Source: Paenibacillus sp. D2_2 (GTDB taxonomy: Bacteria; Bacillota; Bacilli; Paenibacillales; Paenibacillaceae). Taken from it: a stretch of DNA of 64,000 bases. Where the stretch lies: positions 2,140,501-2,204,500 of the forward strand of contig NZ_CP133605.1 of the NCBI RefSeq assembly GCF_031199965.1. The letters run 5' to 3'. Positions 36,995 through 46,921 of the stretch are shown here, one piece after another. Each line of letters starts with the position of its first letter. Position 1 is the first letter of the stretch. The translations under genes and the position numbers were made by a program. The notes beneath the pieces were generated by a model. The model had not been told where the DNA came from and made no database searches. It was given only the letters and a program-made list of their open reading frames with translations.

Positions 36995-37233
36995 AGTTCA
37001 AAAAGGTCGGTTTTTTAGCACTGAAGCTTATGCTTCTTTTTGTGCGATTTCTCAAAACGCATTCGTTGGATGAAGTCAGGGACTGGGGAGCGTACGTGTT
37101 CGGTACGTGAGCACTTGAGATGTTTCCGAAGGAACATTACTTCGTAAGCATCCCCTCAGACCCGCCTGAATTCAAGATTCAATGCCGAACTACCACCTGA
37201 TTTATTTCGGGATTCAAGCGGACTTTTTGAACT
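36995..37233. repeat. Long AGTTCAAAAAG-type element with internal hairpins, copy 2
   Basis: AGTTCAAAAAG (36995-37005) and CTTTTTGAACT (37223-37233) bound a 239-bp non-coding stretch. Inside are a terminator-like hairpin GAAGC-TTAT-GCTTC with T5 (37023-37041), a CGTAC/GTACG hairpin (37091-37107) and further complementary pieces such as GATGTTTCC with GGAACAT. It fills the gap between the GerMN gene and the SLH gene and ends 37 bases before the SLH start. Confidence 0.65.
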
Positions 37234-37270
37234 GCCTCTAGGAGATTATTTTGTAGAAAGGGAGAATTTA

Positions 37271-40003
37271 ATGTCATCATATAAACGCAAGTTTCAACGG
37301 AATATGAACAAAGCGGTATCTACTATGCTGGTAACAGCATTATGTCTAGGTGGAGGCGCGGCTGCCTTCGCAGATGGTGTGCAGGGAGAAGCTTCCCAAT
37401 CGCAAACGCAGAATACGTCCTCATTCCAATTATTCAGTGATGTGAAAAGCGGCTTCTGGGCTGAAAAGCATATCTATAAACTGGCTTCCGAAGGAATTAT
37501 TCTTGGTGATGCTGGGAAATTCCGTCCAGGAGACAGTGTGACTCAGCAAGAAGCAATTACAATGGCAATCCGCTTCATGAATTTAGATTCTAAGCTGGGT
37601 AGCGGTGAGAATACGCCTAAGGAATTGGTAGTCGGCAATTACTTCAAACCGTATGTCGAGCTTGCTCTGCAGCAGAAACTGATTGATAAGACGGAGGAAA
37701 TCACCAGCACCAAAGAGAAGGAAGAGTGGGGCAAGAAGCCAGCTTCCCGTGAGTGGATTGCCAAGATTCTAGTGCGCGCATTGGACAAGGAAGCGGAAGC
37801 CAAAGCAGCGGCGGGTACGTCCACCGGGTTCGCCGATGAGAGTAGCATCTCAGCATCTGCTCGTGGATATGTTAATGTTGCCGTACAACTGGACCTAACA
37901 AAAGGTGTAGAAGGCAATAAATTCGATCCACGGGGCAATGTGACGCGTGCACAACTCGCTACCTTCTTTAGTCGCGGTGGCGATCATGTGAATCCGGGTT
38001 ATGACAATGTATATGAAGGAATCGTAACTTCACTGAAGGATGACAGCCTGACATTGTTTGTGAATGGTACAACGCGAACCTTCAAGCTGGATAATCGTTC
38101 TGTATACTTCACGAAGGATTCGGAGACGAGCGTCTCCAAGGCTGCTCTTCAGCTATATACGAAGGTGCTTGTTGTGGATAAAATCGGATCGGCTGCATAT
38201 GTTGAGGTGCGGGACGCTAGCCAGCAGCTTGAGAAGACGGAAGGAACCTTACTTAGAGTCCTTAGCGGCAACCGGTTGCTATTGTTAGTGAATAATGATT
38301 CAGTAACCTATACTTATGATAATAATACGATGTTCCTTGATCAAAACGGAAATAATATAGGTGCAGATAATCTGACTCCAGACAGTACCGTAGAAATTCA
38401 GCGCGAGACGTTTACTGCAGAGAAGAAGCCAATAATTGTTCAGGTGAAATCGGCTATCGTGAACAAGAGCGGTAGCGGTGTCGTTGAGGATTTCGATCTA
38501 ACAAAGAAGACGATTAAGATCAAAGAAGCCTCTGGCTTGGAAGAGACCTTCAAATATGATGACAATACGATTGTTCTTTACCAGGATCAGCTGCTGAACA
38601 ACCCTGGCGAATTGCAAAAGGGCGCTGCAGTTGAATTCACGGTGAAGAATAATGTGCTGACGAAGATCGAAGTAACACAAGGCATCGAGCGGACGGTAAC
38701 GGGAACGTTGCTGAGCATCGAAGGGAAGTCGCTGATCAGCTTCATGAATACGAACGGCAAAGACGAGATCAAACGTCTTGTTGAGAAGCCGCTCATCGTG
38801 ATCAATGGAATTGCTGATGCGACGCTGGATGATCTGATCGCTGATGTCAAAGGTGGAGACAAGGTCAAGCTGACGATCAATCCGGAGGAGCAGGTGACGA
38901 AGATCGAAGTTACCGGGCGTCAATCCGAATCGGTCAGCGCCGTATCGGTCGTTAAATATGAGCCTAAATTAAAAGCTCTGATGGTTGTGGATTCGGCAAA
39001 GAAGGTACATGCATTCACGCTGGATGAGAAGACGAAAGTCGAATATAATTCCGCTACACCTACGCTTGCTGGAGCGGAAGCTCTGCTGACTGAAGGTAGA
39101 AAGATCAATTTGACTTATATCGGGGATCGGGTTCTTTCCTTGCAAGTTATTTATAAATATGATGGAACCTATGTTTCTACGGATACAAGCAAGAAGCAAG
39201 TAACGATTCTGCAAGCTGACGGAACTAAGATTGATGTACCGTATCAAGGAACTGCGCCGTCGATTTCTATGTACGGGAAGAGTAATCCTGGTTTGTCGGA
39301 TCTGAAGGCTGGTGATCCAGTTACAGTGATCCTGAGTGCCAATCAGGATGCATTGCAGACGCTAGCAGTCAAGAAGACCGTTCAATTTGAGATTACAAAT
39401 GTCACAACAAGCAACAGTCGCATTAGAGCGGTTGCGAATGGTATTTCCGATGAATTCTATGTAGATCAAGCGACATTGTTCGGAGATAACGGTATCGCGA
39501 TTAAAATTAATGATCTGAAGGTAGGCCAGACCATTAATGTTAGCTTCAGCGGACGTACGGCAACGTCTCTGCAGGTCGTTAAATTATCACTGGGCAAGGT
39601 GGATCAAGTTGATGGTTCGGTGCTGAAGTTGAAGAAATTCGACGGAACAAGTGAGACTTTCCCACTTGGAAGCGGTGTGAAGGTTGTTCGTAACGGAGTT
39701 GTAAGCTCGAGCTCCAGCCTGAATACTTCGGATCATGTTGAGGTACGTAAGGACACAGATGGCTCACTCCTGGTCAAAGTATTGTCCTCGATGGAGCGTC
39801 AAGTGTCACGTTACAACACGTTGACTAGTGAATTGTCGGTACTCAGATCAAGCGTAGCGGATAACAATTATCGCTTCTCTATTACAGATGATATATATAT
39901 TCACCAAGGTGACACGACTTTGTCCGTGCAATCATTGAAGGAAAATGATAAAATTGTTCTGTATTTCAATGGCGACAAGCTGATTGAGATCGAAAAACAA
40001 TAA
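37271..40003 (+). CDS. SLH-domain surface protein with tandem beta repeats
   Basis: A 910-residue secreted protein: signal peptide ending AAAFA, then three S-layer-homology domains (about 50-95, FSDVKSGFWAEKHIYKLASEGI; about 110-170, more divergent; about 180-238, FADESSISASARGYVNVAVQL...GNVTRAQLATFF), which anchor proteins to secondary wall polymers. The remaining two thirds are tandem domains of about 70-90 residues, each with a pattern like EGIVTSLKDDSLTLFVNGTTRTF or EGTLLRVLSGNRLLLLVNND, that look like small beta-barrels. It has no catalytic motif I recognise, and is probably structural. AGGGAG precedes the ATG. A terminator follows. Confidence 0.9.
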   Translation: MSSYKRKFQRNMNKAVSTMLVTALCLGGGAAAFADGVQGEASQSQTQNTSSFQLFSDVKSGFWAEKHIYKLASEGIILGDAGKFRPGDSVTQQEAITMAIRFMNLDSKLGSGENTPKELVVGNYFKPYVELALQQKLIDKTEEITSTKEKEEWGKKPASREWIAKILVRALDKEAEAKAAAGTSTGFADESSISASARGYVNVAVQLDLTKGVEGNKFDPRGNVTRAQLATFFSRGGDHVNPGYDNVYEGIVTSLKDDSLTLFVNGTTRTFKLDNRSVYFTKDSETSVSKAALQLYTKVLVVDKIGSAAYVEVRDASQQLEKTEGTLLRVLSGNRLLLLVNNDSVTYTYDNNTMFLDQNGNNIGADNLTPDSTVEIQRETFTAEKKPIIVQVKSAIVNKSGSGVVEDFDLTKKTIKIKEASGLEETFKYDDNTIVLYQDQLLNNPGELQKGAAVEFTVKNNVLTKIEVTQGIERTVTGTLLSIEGKSLISFMNTNGKDEIKRLVEKPLIVINGIADATLDDLIADVKGGDKVKLTINPEEQVTKIEVTGRQSESVSAVSVVKYEPKLKALMVVDSAKKVHAFTLDEKTKVEYNSATPTLAGAEALLTEGRKINLTYIGDRVLSLQVIYKYDGTYVSTDTSKKQVTILQADGTKIDVPYQGTAPSISMYGKSNPGLSDLKAGDPVTVILSANQDALQTLAVKKTVQFEITNVTTSNSRIRAVANGISDEFYVDQATLFGDNGIAIKINDLKVGQTINVSFSGRTATSLQVVKLSLGKVDQVDGSVLKLKKFDGTSETFPLGSGVKVVRNGVVSSSSSLNTSDHVEVRKDTDGSLLVKVLSSMERQVSRYNTLTSELSVLRSSVADNNYRFSITDDIYIHQGDTTLSVQSLKENDKIVLYFNGDKLIEIEKQ

Positions 40004-40019
40004 TCGTTTTCGTGAGAAT

Positions 40020-40062
40020 AACCGTCTTGATGCGGGATGTTTCCCGGATCAAGACGGTTTTT
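40020..40062 (+). terminator. Terminator after the SLH gene
   Basis: AACCGTCTTGAT (40020-40031) and ATCAAGACGGTT (40048-40059) form a perfect stem with an inner GGGA/TCCC, followed by TTTTT. Confidence 0.9.
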
Positions 40063-40106
40063 AACCGTTAATGAGGATGAATGACCTTAGGAAAGCAGGT
40101 GAAGAG

Positions 40107-40744
40107 ATGAAAGCTGAGGCTGTTCGGCATATTTTGGATACTATCGCCGTTATGTTCCCGGATGCTCATTGCGAGCTGAATCATAGCAATCCATTCGAAC
40201 TGACGATCGCCGTTTTATTATCCGCGCAATGCACGGATGCTACCGTCAATAAAGTAACGGCTGATCTGTTTCAGAAATATAAGACGCCCGAAGACTATGT
40301 CTCTGTCCCGCCTGAGGAGCTGGAGCAGGACATCCGGCGGATCGGTCTGTTCCGCAGTAAGGCCAAGCATATTCAGAGCTTGTGCAAATTATTGATTGAG
40401 CAGTACAATAGCAAAGTACCGAATGACCATAATGAGCTAGTTAAATTGCCAGGTGTTGGCAGAAAGACGGCGAATGTTGTCATATCGAATGCTTTTGGCG
40501 TACCTGCCATAGCGGTGGACACGCATGTGGAGCGCGTTAGCAAGAGGCTGGGACTTGTGGGCTGGAATGATTCCGTGCTTGAGGTGGAGAAGAAATTGAT
40601 GAAGCAGGTTCCGAAGGATGAATGGACCTTGACTCATCATCGTCTGATCTTTTTGGCAGATATCATTGTAAAGCTCAGAATCCGGGATGTGCAGATTGCC
40701 CGCTGCTGGATGTATGCCGCGAAGGAAAAAAACGTATGAAATAG
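40107..40744 (+). CDS. nth: Endonuclease III (frame broken near 40652)
   Basis: A DNA glycosylase/AP lyase of base-excision repair, about 212 residues. The helix-hairpin-helix LVKLPGVGRKTANVV with its catalytic Lys and the catalytic Asp in AIAVDTHVERV are visible. The natural C terminus is in another frame: adding one T to the T5 run at 40650-40654 gives FFGRYHCKAQNPGCADCPLLDVC, the four-cysteine 4Fe-4S loop, and a stop at 40744. ATG 40107 fits the family N terminus; an in-frame ATG at 40071 lies within the preceding terminator region. In B. subtilis nth directly follows dnaD. Confidence 0.93.
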
Positions 40745-40811
40745 TCACAACTTAGCAAGGATAGAGATAAGTGACTTAAACAAGATTAAGATAGTGAGGA
40801 TGAGAAACAAG

Positions 40812-41108
40812 ATGAAGTGTATTTCTGTCTATACCGACAATTTTGAGCAATTTTCCGATGTGTTTGAACAAGTGATGGAAATGGAGTTAAAGGAAAATGA
40901 TGAATTGGAACTAGAGGGTCTTACTGTTAGCGATTCCGGTGAAGTTCCAGCACATTATCTCGAACGTATGGCTGTGAAGCCTGAAGTCGTTGTGATGAAG
41001 GACCGTCATAAAGGAGTTATGATCTTGCAGCATGGTAAAGTGTTCGAGATCTTGATCCCGACCGACTCAGATTTGGCAGAGAATGCTGCTGAGAGCACAA
41101 CTGTATAA
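40812..41108 (+). CDS. Small acidic protein of unknown function
   Basis: About 98 residues, acidic, with no membrane segment or cysteine pair. It begins KCISVYTDNFEQFSDVFEQVMEMEL and contains VVVMKDRHKGVMILQHGKVFEILIP, which suggests a compact alpha/beta fold. I do not recognise the family. The start is uncertain: GTG 40794, ATG 40800 and ATG 40812 are all in frame, and an AGGATGAG stretch lies 10-17 bases before 40812. It lies between nth and dynA with its own terminator after it. Confidence 0.65.
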   Translation: MKCISVYTDNFEQFSDVFEQVMEMELKENDELELEGLTVSDSGEVPAHYLERMAVKPEVVVMKDRHKGVMILQHGKVFEILIPTDSDLAENAAESTTV

Positions 41109-41122
41109 TAGTAATGATTAAT

Positions 41123-41160
41123 AGGCTGAACGGGCGATGTACTCCCCGTCAGCCTTTTTT
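41123..41160 (+). terminator. Terminator after the small acidic protein gene
   Basis: AGGCTGAACGGG (41123-41134) pairs with CCCGTCAGCCT (41144-41154, one bulge), followed by a T run. Confidence 0.85.
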
Positions 41161-41400
41161 GTTCTCATAACAGGTAGATCAGTTGGGGACAAAAACGAAG
41201 AGATAACTTGGACGAAGGATACGATTATTACAATTTATATAGATAAAAGAAGGAAATCATACATAAATTCGATCGATTGCAAATGAAGGCTTCCATGTGA
41301 GGAGCATGTAGGGTAAAATGTATATATTTCAAAAGGGATAGAGTCAAAATAAACTATCTCAATTAAAAAATTGAACTACCTATCATAAGGAGAATTTTCA

Positions 41401-44400
41401 ATGGAAACGATTACAGATAGACAAGGCAGCAACCTGCATGAACGCCTTGTCCGACTTGGTGAGTGGTATCGGAGCCAAGCTGATGGAGTAGCCTCCGGAG
41501 AAATCGAAGATCTCCTGCATAAGCTGGCAGCTGATGAAGTGACGTTGGCCTTCTGCGGCCATTTCTCTGCTGGCAAATCGAGCTTGATCAATATGCTCTG
41601 CGGCAAGCAGGTGCTGTCATCGGGGCCGATCCCGACGACGGCGAATATCGCTGCACTTCGAAATGGAGCTCCAAAGGTCAGGCTTACGAAGGTCGCGAGT
41701 GAAGCTGGTATTAGCAAGGAATTGATTACGCTCTCAACAGCCGAGTTGGACGAATACTGCCGTGACGGAAATACATATGCAATGATTGAAATTTGGGATG
41801 AGATCAAGTTGCTGGAGAATGGCGGAGTACTGCTTGATACTCCTGGCGTTGATTCAGGGGAAGCTGCACATATGGTAGCTACGAATTCCGCGCTGCATTT
41901 AGCGGATGTCGTATTTTATGTCATGGACTACAATCATGTGCTCTCTGAGAGCAATCTTTCTTTTGCTAGACGACTAGCCGATTGGGGAAAGCCGCTCTAT
42001 TTGGTGGTGAACCAGATCGACAAGCATCGGGAGAATGAATTATCCTTTGCAGATTACCGCAGGTCTGTTGAGCAGGCCTTTGAGTTATGGGGCATTGTAC
42101 CGGCCGGGTGTTCCATATTTCGCTTAAGGAGTTGGATCATCCGCTGAACATGTTTGAGACGCTTCAGGAGACGATTATCCACTTGCAGGATAGTCACACG
42201 GAACTGCTTGAGTATAGTATCAATTGTTCGATCCGCTATGGAGCAGAGCAATTCCTCGCGCGTGCTAAAGCCGAGGGGGAAGAGCAGGAGCAAGATCTGC
42301 TGGAGCTTGTCGGTGGAGAGGATGGAATGCAGTCTATCGCGGATGAACTATCTGCATTTGAAGAAGAGTCGGTCCGCTATGATGAACAGGCAGTCCATAT
42401 GAAGTGGGTGGCGGAGCTTGATTCGCTGCTGAACAATTCTTATCTTATGAATCCATCCTTACGCGCTGCGGCGGAGGATTATCTGGAGAGCCGCCGACCA
42501 GAATTCAAGACAGGATTCTTGTTCCAGCGCGGCAAGACACACCGTGAGCAGGAACGGCGCAGAGACTTTTCATGGAGAAGCTCACGGAGCAGACAGCAGC
42601 GCAAATAGACTGGCATGTGCGCGATTTGATCCGCAAACTAGGCCGCGGGTTCGATGCCTGGGATGCAAGGTGGGAGCAGCAACTTGATGAGCGGCTGCCT
42701 CAACCGGAAGAGTCATGGATCACGGACCCGGTTAAGGAAGGCGCGATGCTCTCTGGCGAGTACACGCTGCGCTACGCTACCGAGGTGGCGACCGGAATTG
42801 CCAGGTCGCTACAAGAGGGCAGCCCTGGGCATTGCCGATGGGCTGCTGAAGGAGCTGGCGCCGCGATTAGCTGAGGCGCGGCAAAGTCAGCCGCGCAGCG
42901 CGAGACGCTGCTGGCGCGGACCGCGGCCGCTGCGCAGCTTGAGGCGCAGCGCAGCGCCGCAGGCGAGCGCACCGCACATCTCATGGCGCTGTGCGGTGCG
43001 GCTCCGTCCCTCCCTCCGGGCATTCTGCCGGAGGTGAGGGACGAGGAGCTGCCCGCGCTAGCGGGGCAGCTTGCGGCGGTGCCGCCGGCACCGCCTGGCG
43101 CAACAGCGGTCGCGCCGGCGGTGGCTCCCGCTGCGGCCGTGGGCCTGCAGCGGTTGACGCAGGCAGCGGCAGTGCTGGAAGCCGCCGCTGCCAAGCTCTC
43201 CTCGTACCCGGCCTTCGGCTCGAGGGTACGGGAGCTGCGCAGCCGCGCGGCAGGGCTCGCGCACGGCCGATTCACGGTAGCGCTGTTCGGAGCGTTCAGC
43301 GCCGGCAAATCATCGTTCGCCAACGCCTTGCTCGGCGCCTCCGTGCTACCCGTATCGCCGCATCCGACGACCGCGGCGATCAATCGCATCCTCGCGCCTG
43401 AGGCCGGGATGGAGCACGGAACAGCCAAGATCAAGTTCAAAACGACCGAGGCAATGCAGCAGGATCTGGCGGACTCCTTCGAGGCACTGCAAATGGGGGC
43501 GTGGAAAGAGCGGACCTGGATTTCAGAGGTCGGTAAGCTGCGTGCGATTGATGTTCCCGCTACAGGGCGGGCCCACTACAGCTTCCTAAAGGCGGCTGCC
43601 GCAGGCTGGGAAGACAGCTATTCGAAGCTAGGTGCGTCTGAGATCACGGATCTTACGCAGTTCACTTCCTACGTCTCGGTGGAGAGCAAAGCTTGCTTCG
43701 TGGATCGTATGGATCTCTATTATTCCTGCCCGCTGACCGAGCAGGGGATCGTCATTGTAGATACGCCTGGCGCGGATTCCATTCATGCTCGTCATACAGG
43801 CGTAACCTTTCAATATATGAAAAACTGCGATGCCTTGATCTATGTAACTTATTACAATCATGCATTCTCGCGGGCTGACCGACAGTTCCTGGCGCATTTG
43901 GGTCGGGTTAAAGGCAGCTTCGCGCTAGATAAAATGTATTTTATCGTCAATGCCGCTGATTTGGCGGCGACGTCCTCAGAACTTGCTTCGGTAGTGGAGC
44001 ATGTTAATGACGGACTGCGTAGCGCTGGGGTAGAGGCGCCACAGATTTATCCGGTATCCAGCTTGCAGGCCTTAAACGCAAAGGGCTTGGGAGATACAGA
44101 GCAATTGGCTGCATCGGGATTTGTAGAATTTGAGAGTACATTCTTTCATTTTCTAGGAAATGATCTGGCGGGCTTGGCTGTTCAGAGCGCCGTACGTGAG
44201 CTGAAGCAGATCATCCGCCAGGCCGATCAATGGGCGGAGGCTCTAGCTCAAGGTCAGGAGGCAAGACAACTTCAGCAGATTAATTTGCAGCTGGATAAGC
44301 AGATCTTCCAGAAGCAAACGGAAGAACTTGCAGCTGAGGATAAGTCGGCCGAAATTCGTCAGGAAGTGTCGGAGCTGCTCTATCATGTGCGGCAAAGATT

Positions 44401-45043
44401 GCGCCTCCTCGCCGGAGATTTATTCACGGAATACTTCCACCCGGTGCTGTTACAGGACGATGGCGGTGATATGAAACGGAAATTCTCAGCATCGATGCAT
44501 GAATGGCTGTCTTCGCTGGCAATTGAGCTCCAGCGGGAGCTTCAGGTGACTTGCTTACGTACGGAGAACCGCTGCGGTGCTTGGCTGAATGAGGCAGGCG
44601 AACGCTGGATCCAGCAATTGCATCAGCAGTTGACGTTAAGTCCTGCATTGACCGGAGGAGAATTGTCCGCATGGAGTATGCCTGAGATACTTCAGGCAGA
44701 GCTTGAACTTCAGTTAAATACGGCCGAATATTGGCCTTATTTTAAAAATCCGAAATCCTTCTTTGAGGGTGGCGGAAGAAAGCGGCTGCGTGAAGCGGTC
44801 GAGGAACCTTTGTCAGGCATATTAAAGGAGGCTGTAGACAGAATCGAGGTAAGGTTAAGCGATTATTACTGTCTAGAAATGGTGCGTAGGTTTGGTGAAT
44901 TAACAGCGCGATTTAATTTGCAATGGGAAGAATGGGAGCAAGGACTGGTGAATCTGTCTGAGGGAGATGGCGAGAAAGCGGAGAACTGGCTACAGATTAC
45001 AGCCGAGCTGCGCGTCTTGACTGAGGAACTCAAACAAAATTAA
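41401..45043 (+). CDS. dynA: Tandem dynamin-family GTPase DynA (four frame breaks)
   Basis: Repaired length is about 1,214 residues, matching the two-headed bacterial dynamin DynA (YpbR) of B. subtilis. The first GTPase has GHFSAGKSS (about 53-61), LLDTPGVDS and NQIDKH; the second has GAFSAGKSS (about residue 630), VDTPGADS and VNAADL. DynA binds membranes and takes part in fusion, repair and phage tolerance. Breaks: G3 run 42106-42108 (loss of one G), T4 run 42567-42570 (loss of one T), G3 run 42817-42819 (+1 or -2) and CAGCCGCG at 42890 (loss of one G). The region joining the heads (42.83-43.4 kb) is strikingly GC- and Ala-rich compared with the rest. A GAGGAG-like AAGGAGAA site precedes the ATG. 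Confidence 0.9.
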
Positions 45044-45146
45044 CAGTACATTCTTATTTACAAAAAAATTTCAAATGGGCTAAAGACTTAGGCGAATTTT
45101 CAGTAATCTTAATTCAAGATAGTCCTAAGTTGCTGGAGGTAATGAC

Positions 45147-46921
45147 ATGGAGGTTCTGAAGCAACTCTCGATTTATTATCGTGAGCGGCGATACTATTTA
45201 ATATTATCTATACTATGTTTAGCGGCTACAACAGGGCTGGGCCTAGTATATCCGCTTCTGTTAAGGAAGCTGATTGACGATGTAATCAGGAAGCAACAAT
45301 ATAATCTGGTTATGGGCTTAGCCCTAACCGCACTATCGGTAGTTGTAATCAAAGCATTCATGCAGTTTCTGCACGGCTTCTTCGGCGGCAGGCTGGGCAA
45401 CTATCTGGCTTATCGACTACGTAATGCTTGCTATGAAAAGCTGCAATTTCTATCCTTCCGTTATTATGACCGCGCGAAGACGGGGATCTAATGTCACGGC
45501 TTACCGGGGACCTGGAAGCGATTCGTAACTTCGTTGGCTTTGGTTTCGCTCAGATACTGAATCTCGTGCTGATGGTGACTTTTGGGATGGCAGTGATGAT
45601 GTCGATCCATTGGCAGCTTACGCTAATTACTATGATTACGGTTCCGTTCCTGGCCGGAGTGGCCCTGAAATTCGAATCGAAGATTCACCCGGCATTTCAA
45701 GAGATGCGTCAGGCTCTTAGTTCATTGACGACAGCGGTGCAAGAGAACATTACCGGGGTACGTACCGTTAAAGCATTCGCACGTGAGTCACATGAAGTAG
45801 AGAAATTCTCGCACCGGAATGAGCGCTATAAGAACAATCAGATCTTTGCGGCGACACTGTGGAGTAAATTCTTTCCAGTGATGGAGTTGCTCGCATCGAT
45901 TAGTGTAGCTGTTCTGCTGGCTGTAGGTGGAACACTAGTTGTTAAGGGCCAGTTGACTCTGGGCGATTTGGTAGCTTTCTTCAGTCTGATTTGGTTCATT
46001 ATCGGTCCGATGTGGGGACTAGGGTTCCATATTAACAACTATACTCAGTCCAAGGCATCCGGAGAGCGGGTGCTTGAAATTCTGAATCAAAAAATCGATG
46101 TAAAGGATATCGAGAATGCTACCGATCTGTCAGCCACTGATGTGAAGGGCGAGGTTACATTTGAGAATGTGACGTTCGCCTACGGCAATAAATTATCGGC
46201 TGTCGAAGATATAAGCTTCGAGGCCTCTCCTGGCAAGGTGATTGGCTTCCTTGGTGGAACAGGGTCCGGTAAATCAACGATCATACAGCTATTGATGCGT
46301 GCTTATGATGTGAATGAGGGAAGCATTAAGCTAGATGGGCAGGATATCCGCACAGTGAGTGTGCAAAGTCTACGCCGTCAAATCGCCACAGTATTTCAGG
46401 AGACGTTCCTGTTCTCATCCAGCATTCGCAACAATATTTGCTACGGGATGAATGAGGTCTCCATGGAGGAAGTGATTCGCGTAGCTGAGTTGGCCAAGGC
46501 GCATGAATTCATTATGGAATTACCTGACGGCTATGATACGGTTGTTGGTGAGAGAGGTATGGGGCTGTCGGGCGGCCAGAAACAGCGGATTGCGATTGCG
46601 CGAGCGCTGCTGAAGAACCCGAAAATTCTTATTCTTGATGATGCGACCAGTGCGGTTGATATGGAGACGGAACAGGAGATTCAGGCTGGCTTCCAAGAGG
46701 TCATGCGCGGGCGTACAACCTTCATTATCGCTCACCGTATCTCTTCACTCAGACATGCCGATGAGATTCTTGTATTGGACGAAAGCCGTGTTGTTCAACG
46801 AGGAACGCATGATGAGCTGACTCAGATTCCAGGACCGTATCAGGATGTATATCGTATTCAATATGCCGATCATTTGGCCAAAGAAGAAGTACGTGCAAAT
46901 AGGGGGAGGCATAACCCATGA
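45147..46921 (+). CDS. ABC exporter half-transporter, subunit with degenerate catalytic site (frame broken near 45484)
   Basis: About 591 residues after repair: six membrane helices, then an ATPase domain with Walker A GGTGSGKST, signature LSGGQKQR and Walker B ILILDDATSAVD. The usual catalytic Glu after the Walker B Asp is replaced by Asp. The frame breaks at ACGGGGATCTAATG (45480-45493); one more G gives AKTGDLMSRLTGDLEAI. The next gene overlaps its stop by 4 bases and encodes a partner with an altered signature, so the pair forms a heterodimer with one degenerate ATP site, as in YfiBC/BmrCD-type exporters. Substrate unknown (lipid or drug are usual). Confidence 0.88.

Noticed and set aside
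42772-43440. 222-residue open frame on the minus strand
   Set aside because: It is a shadow of the GC-rich part of dynA; composition is Ala/Arg/Ser-rich with no start signal or family resemblance.
5900-46000. Programmed ribosomal frameshifting as the cause of the many frame breaks
   Set aside because: The sites lack a common slippery heptamer with downstream structure, affect unrelated housekeeping genes, and are repaired by base insertion with no change in protein similarity.
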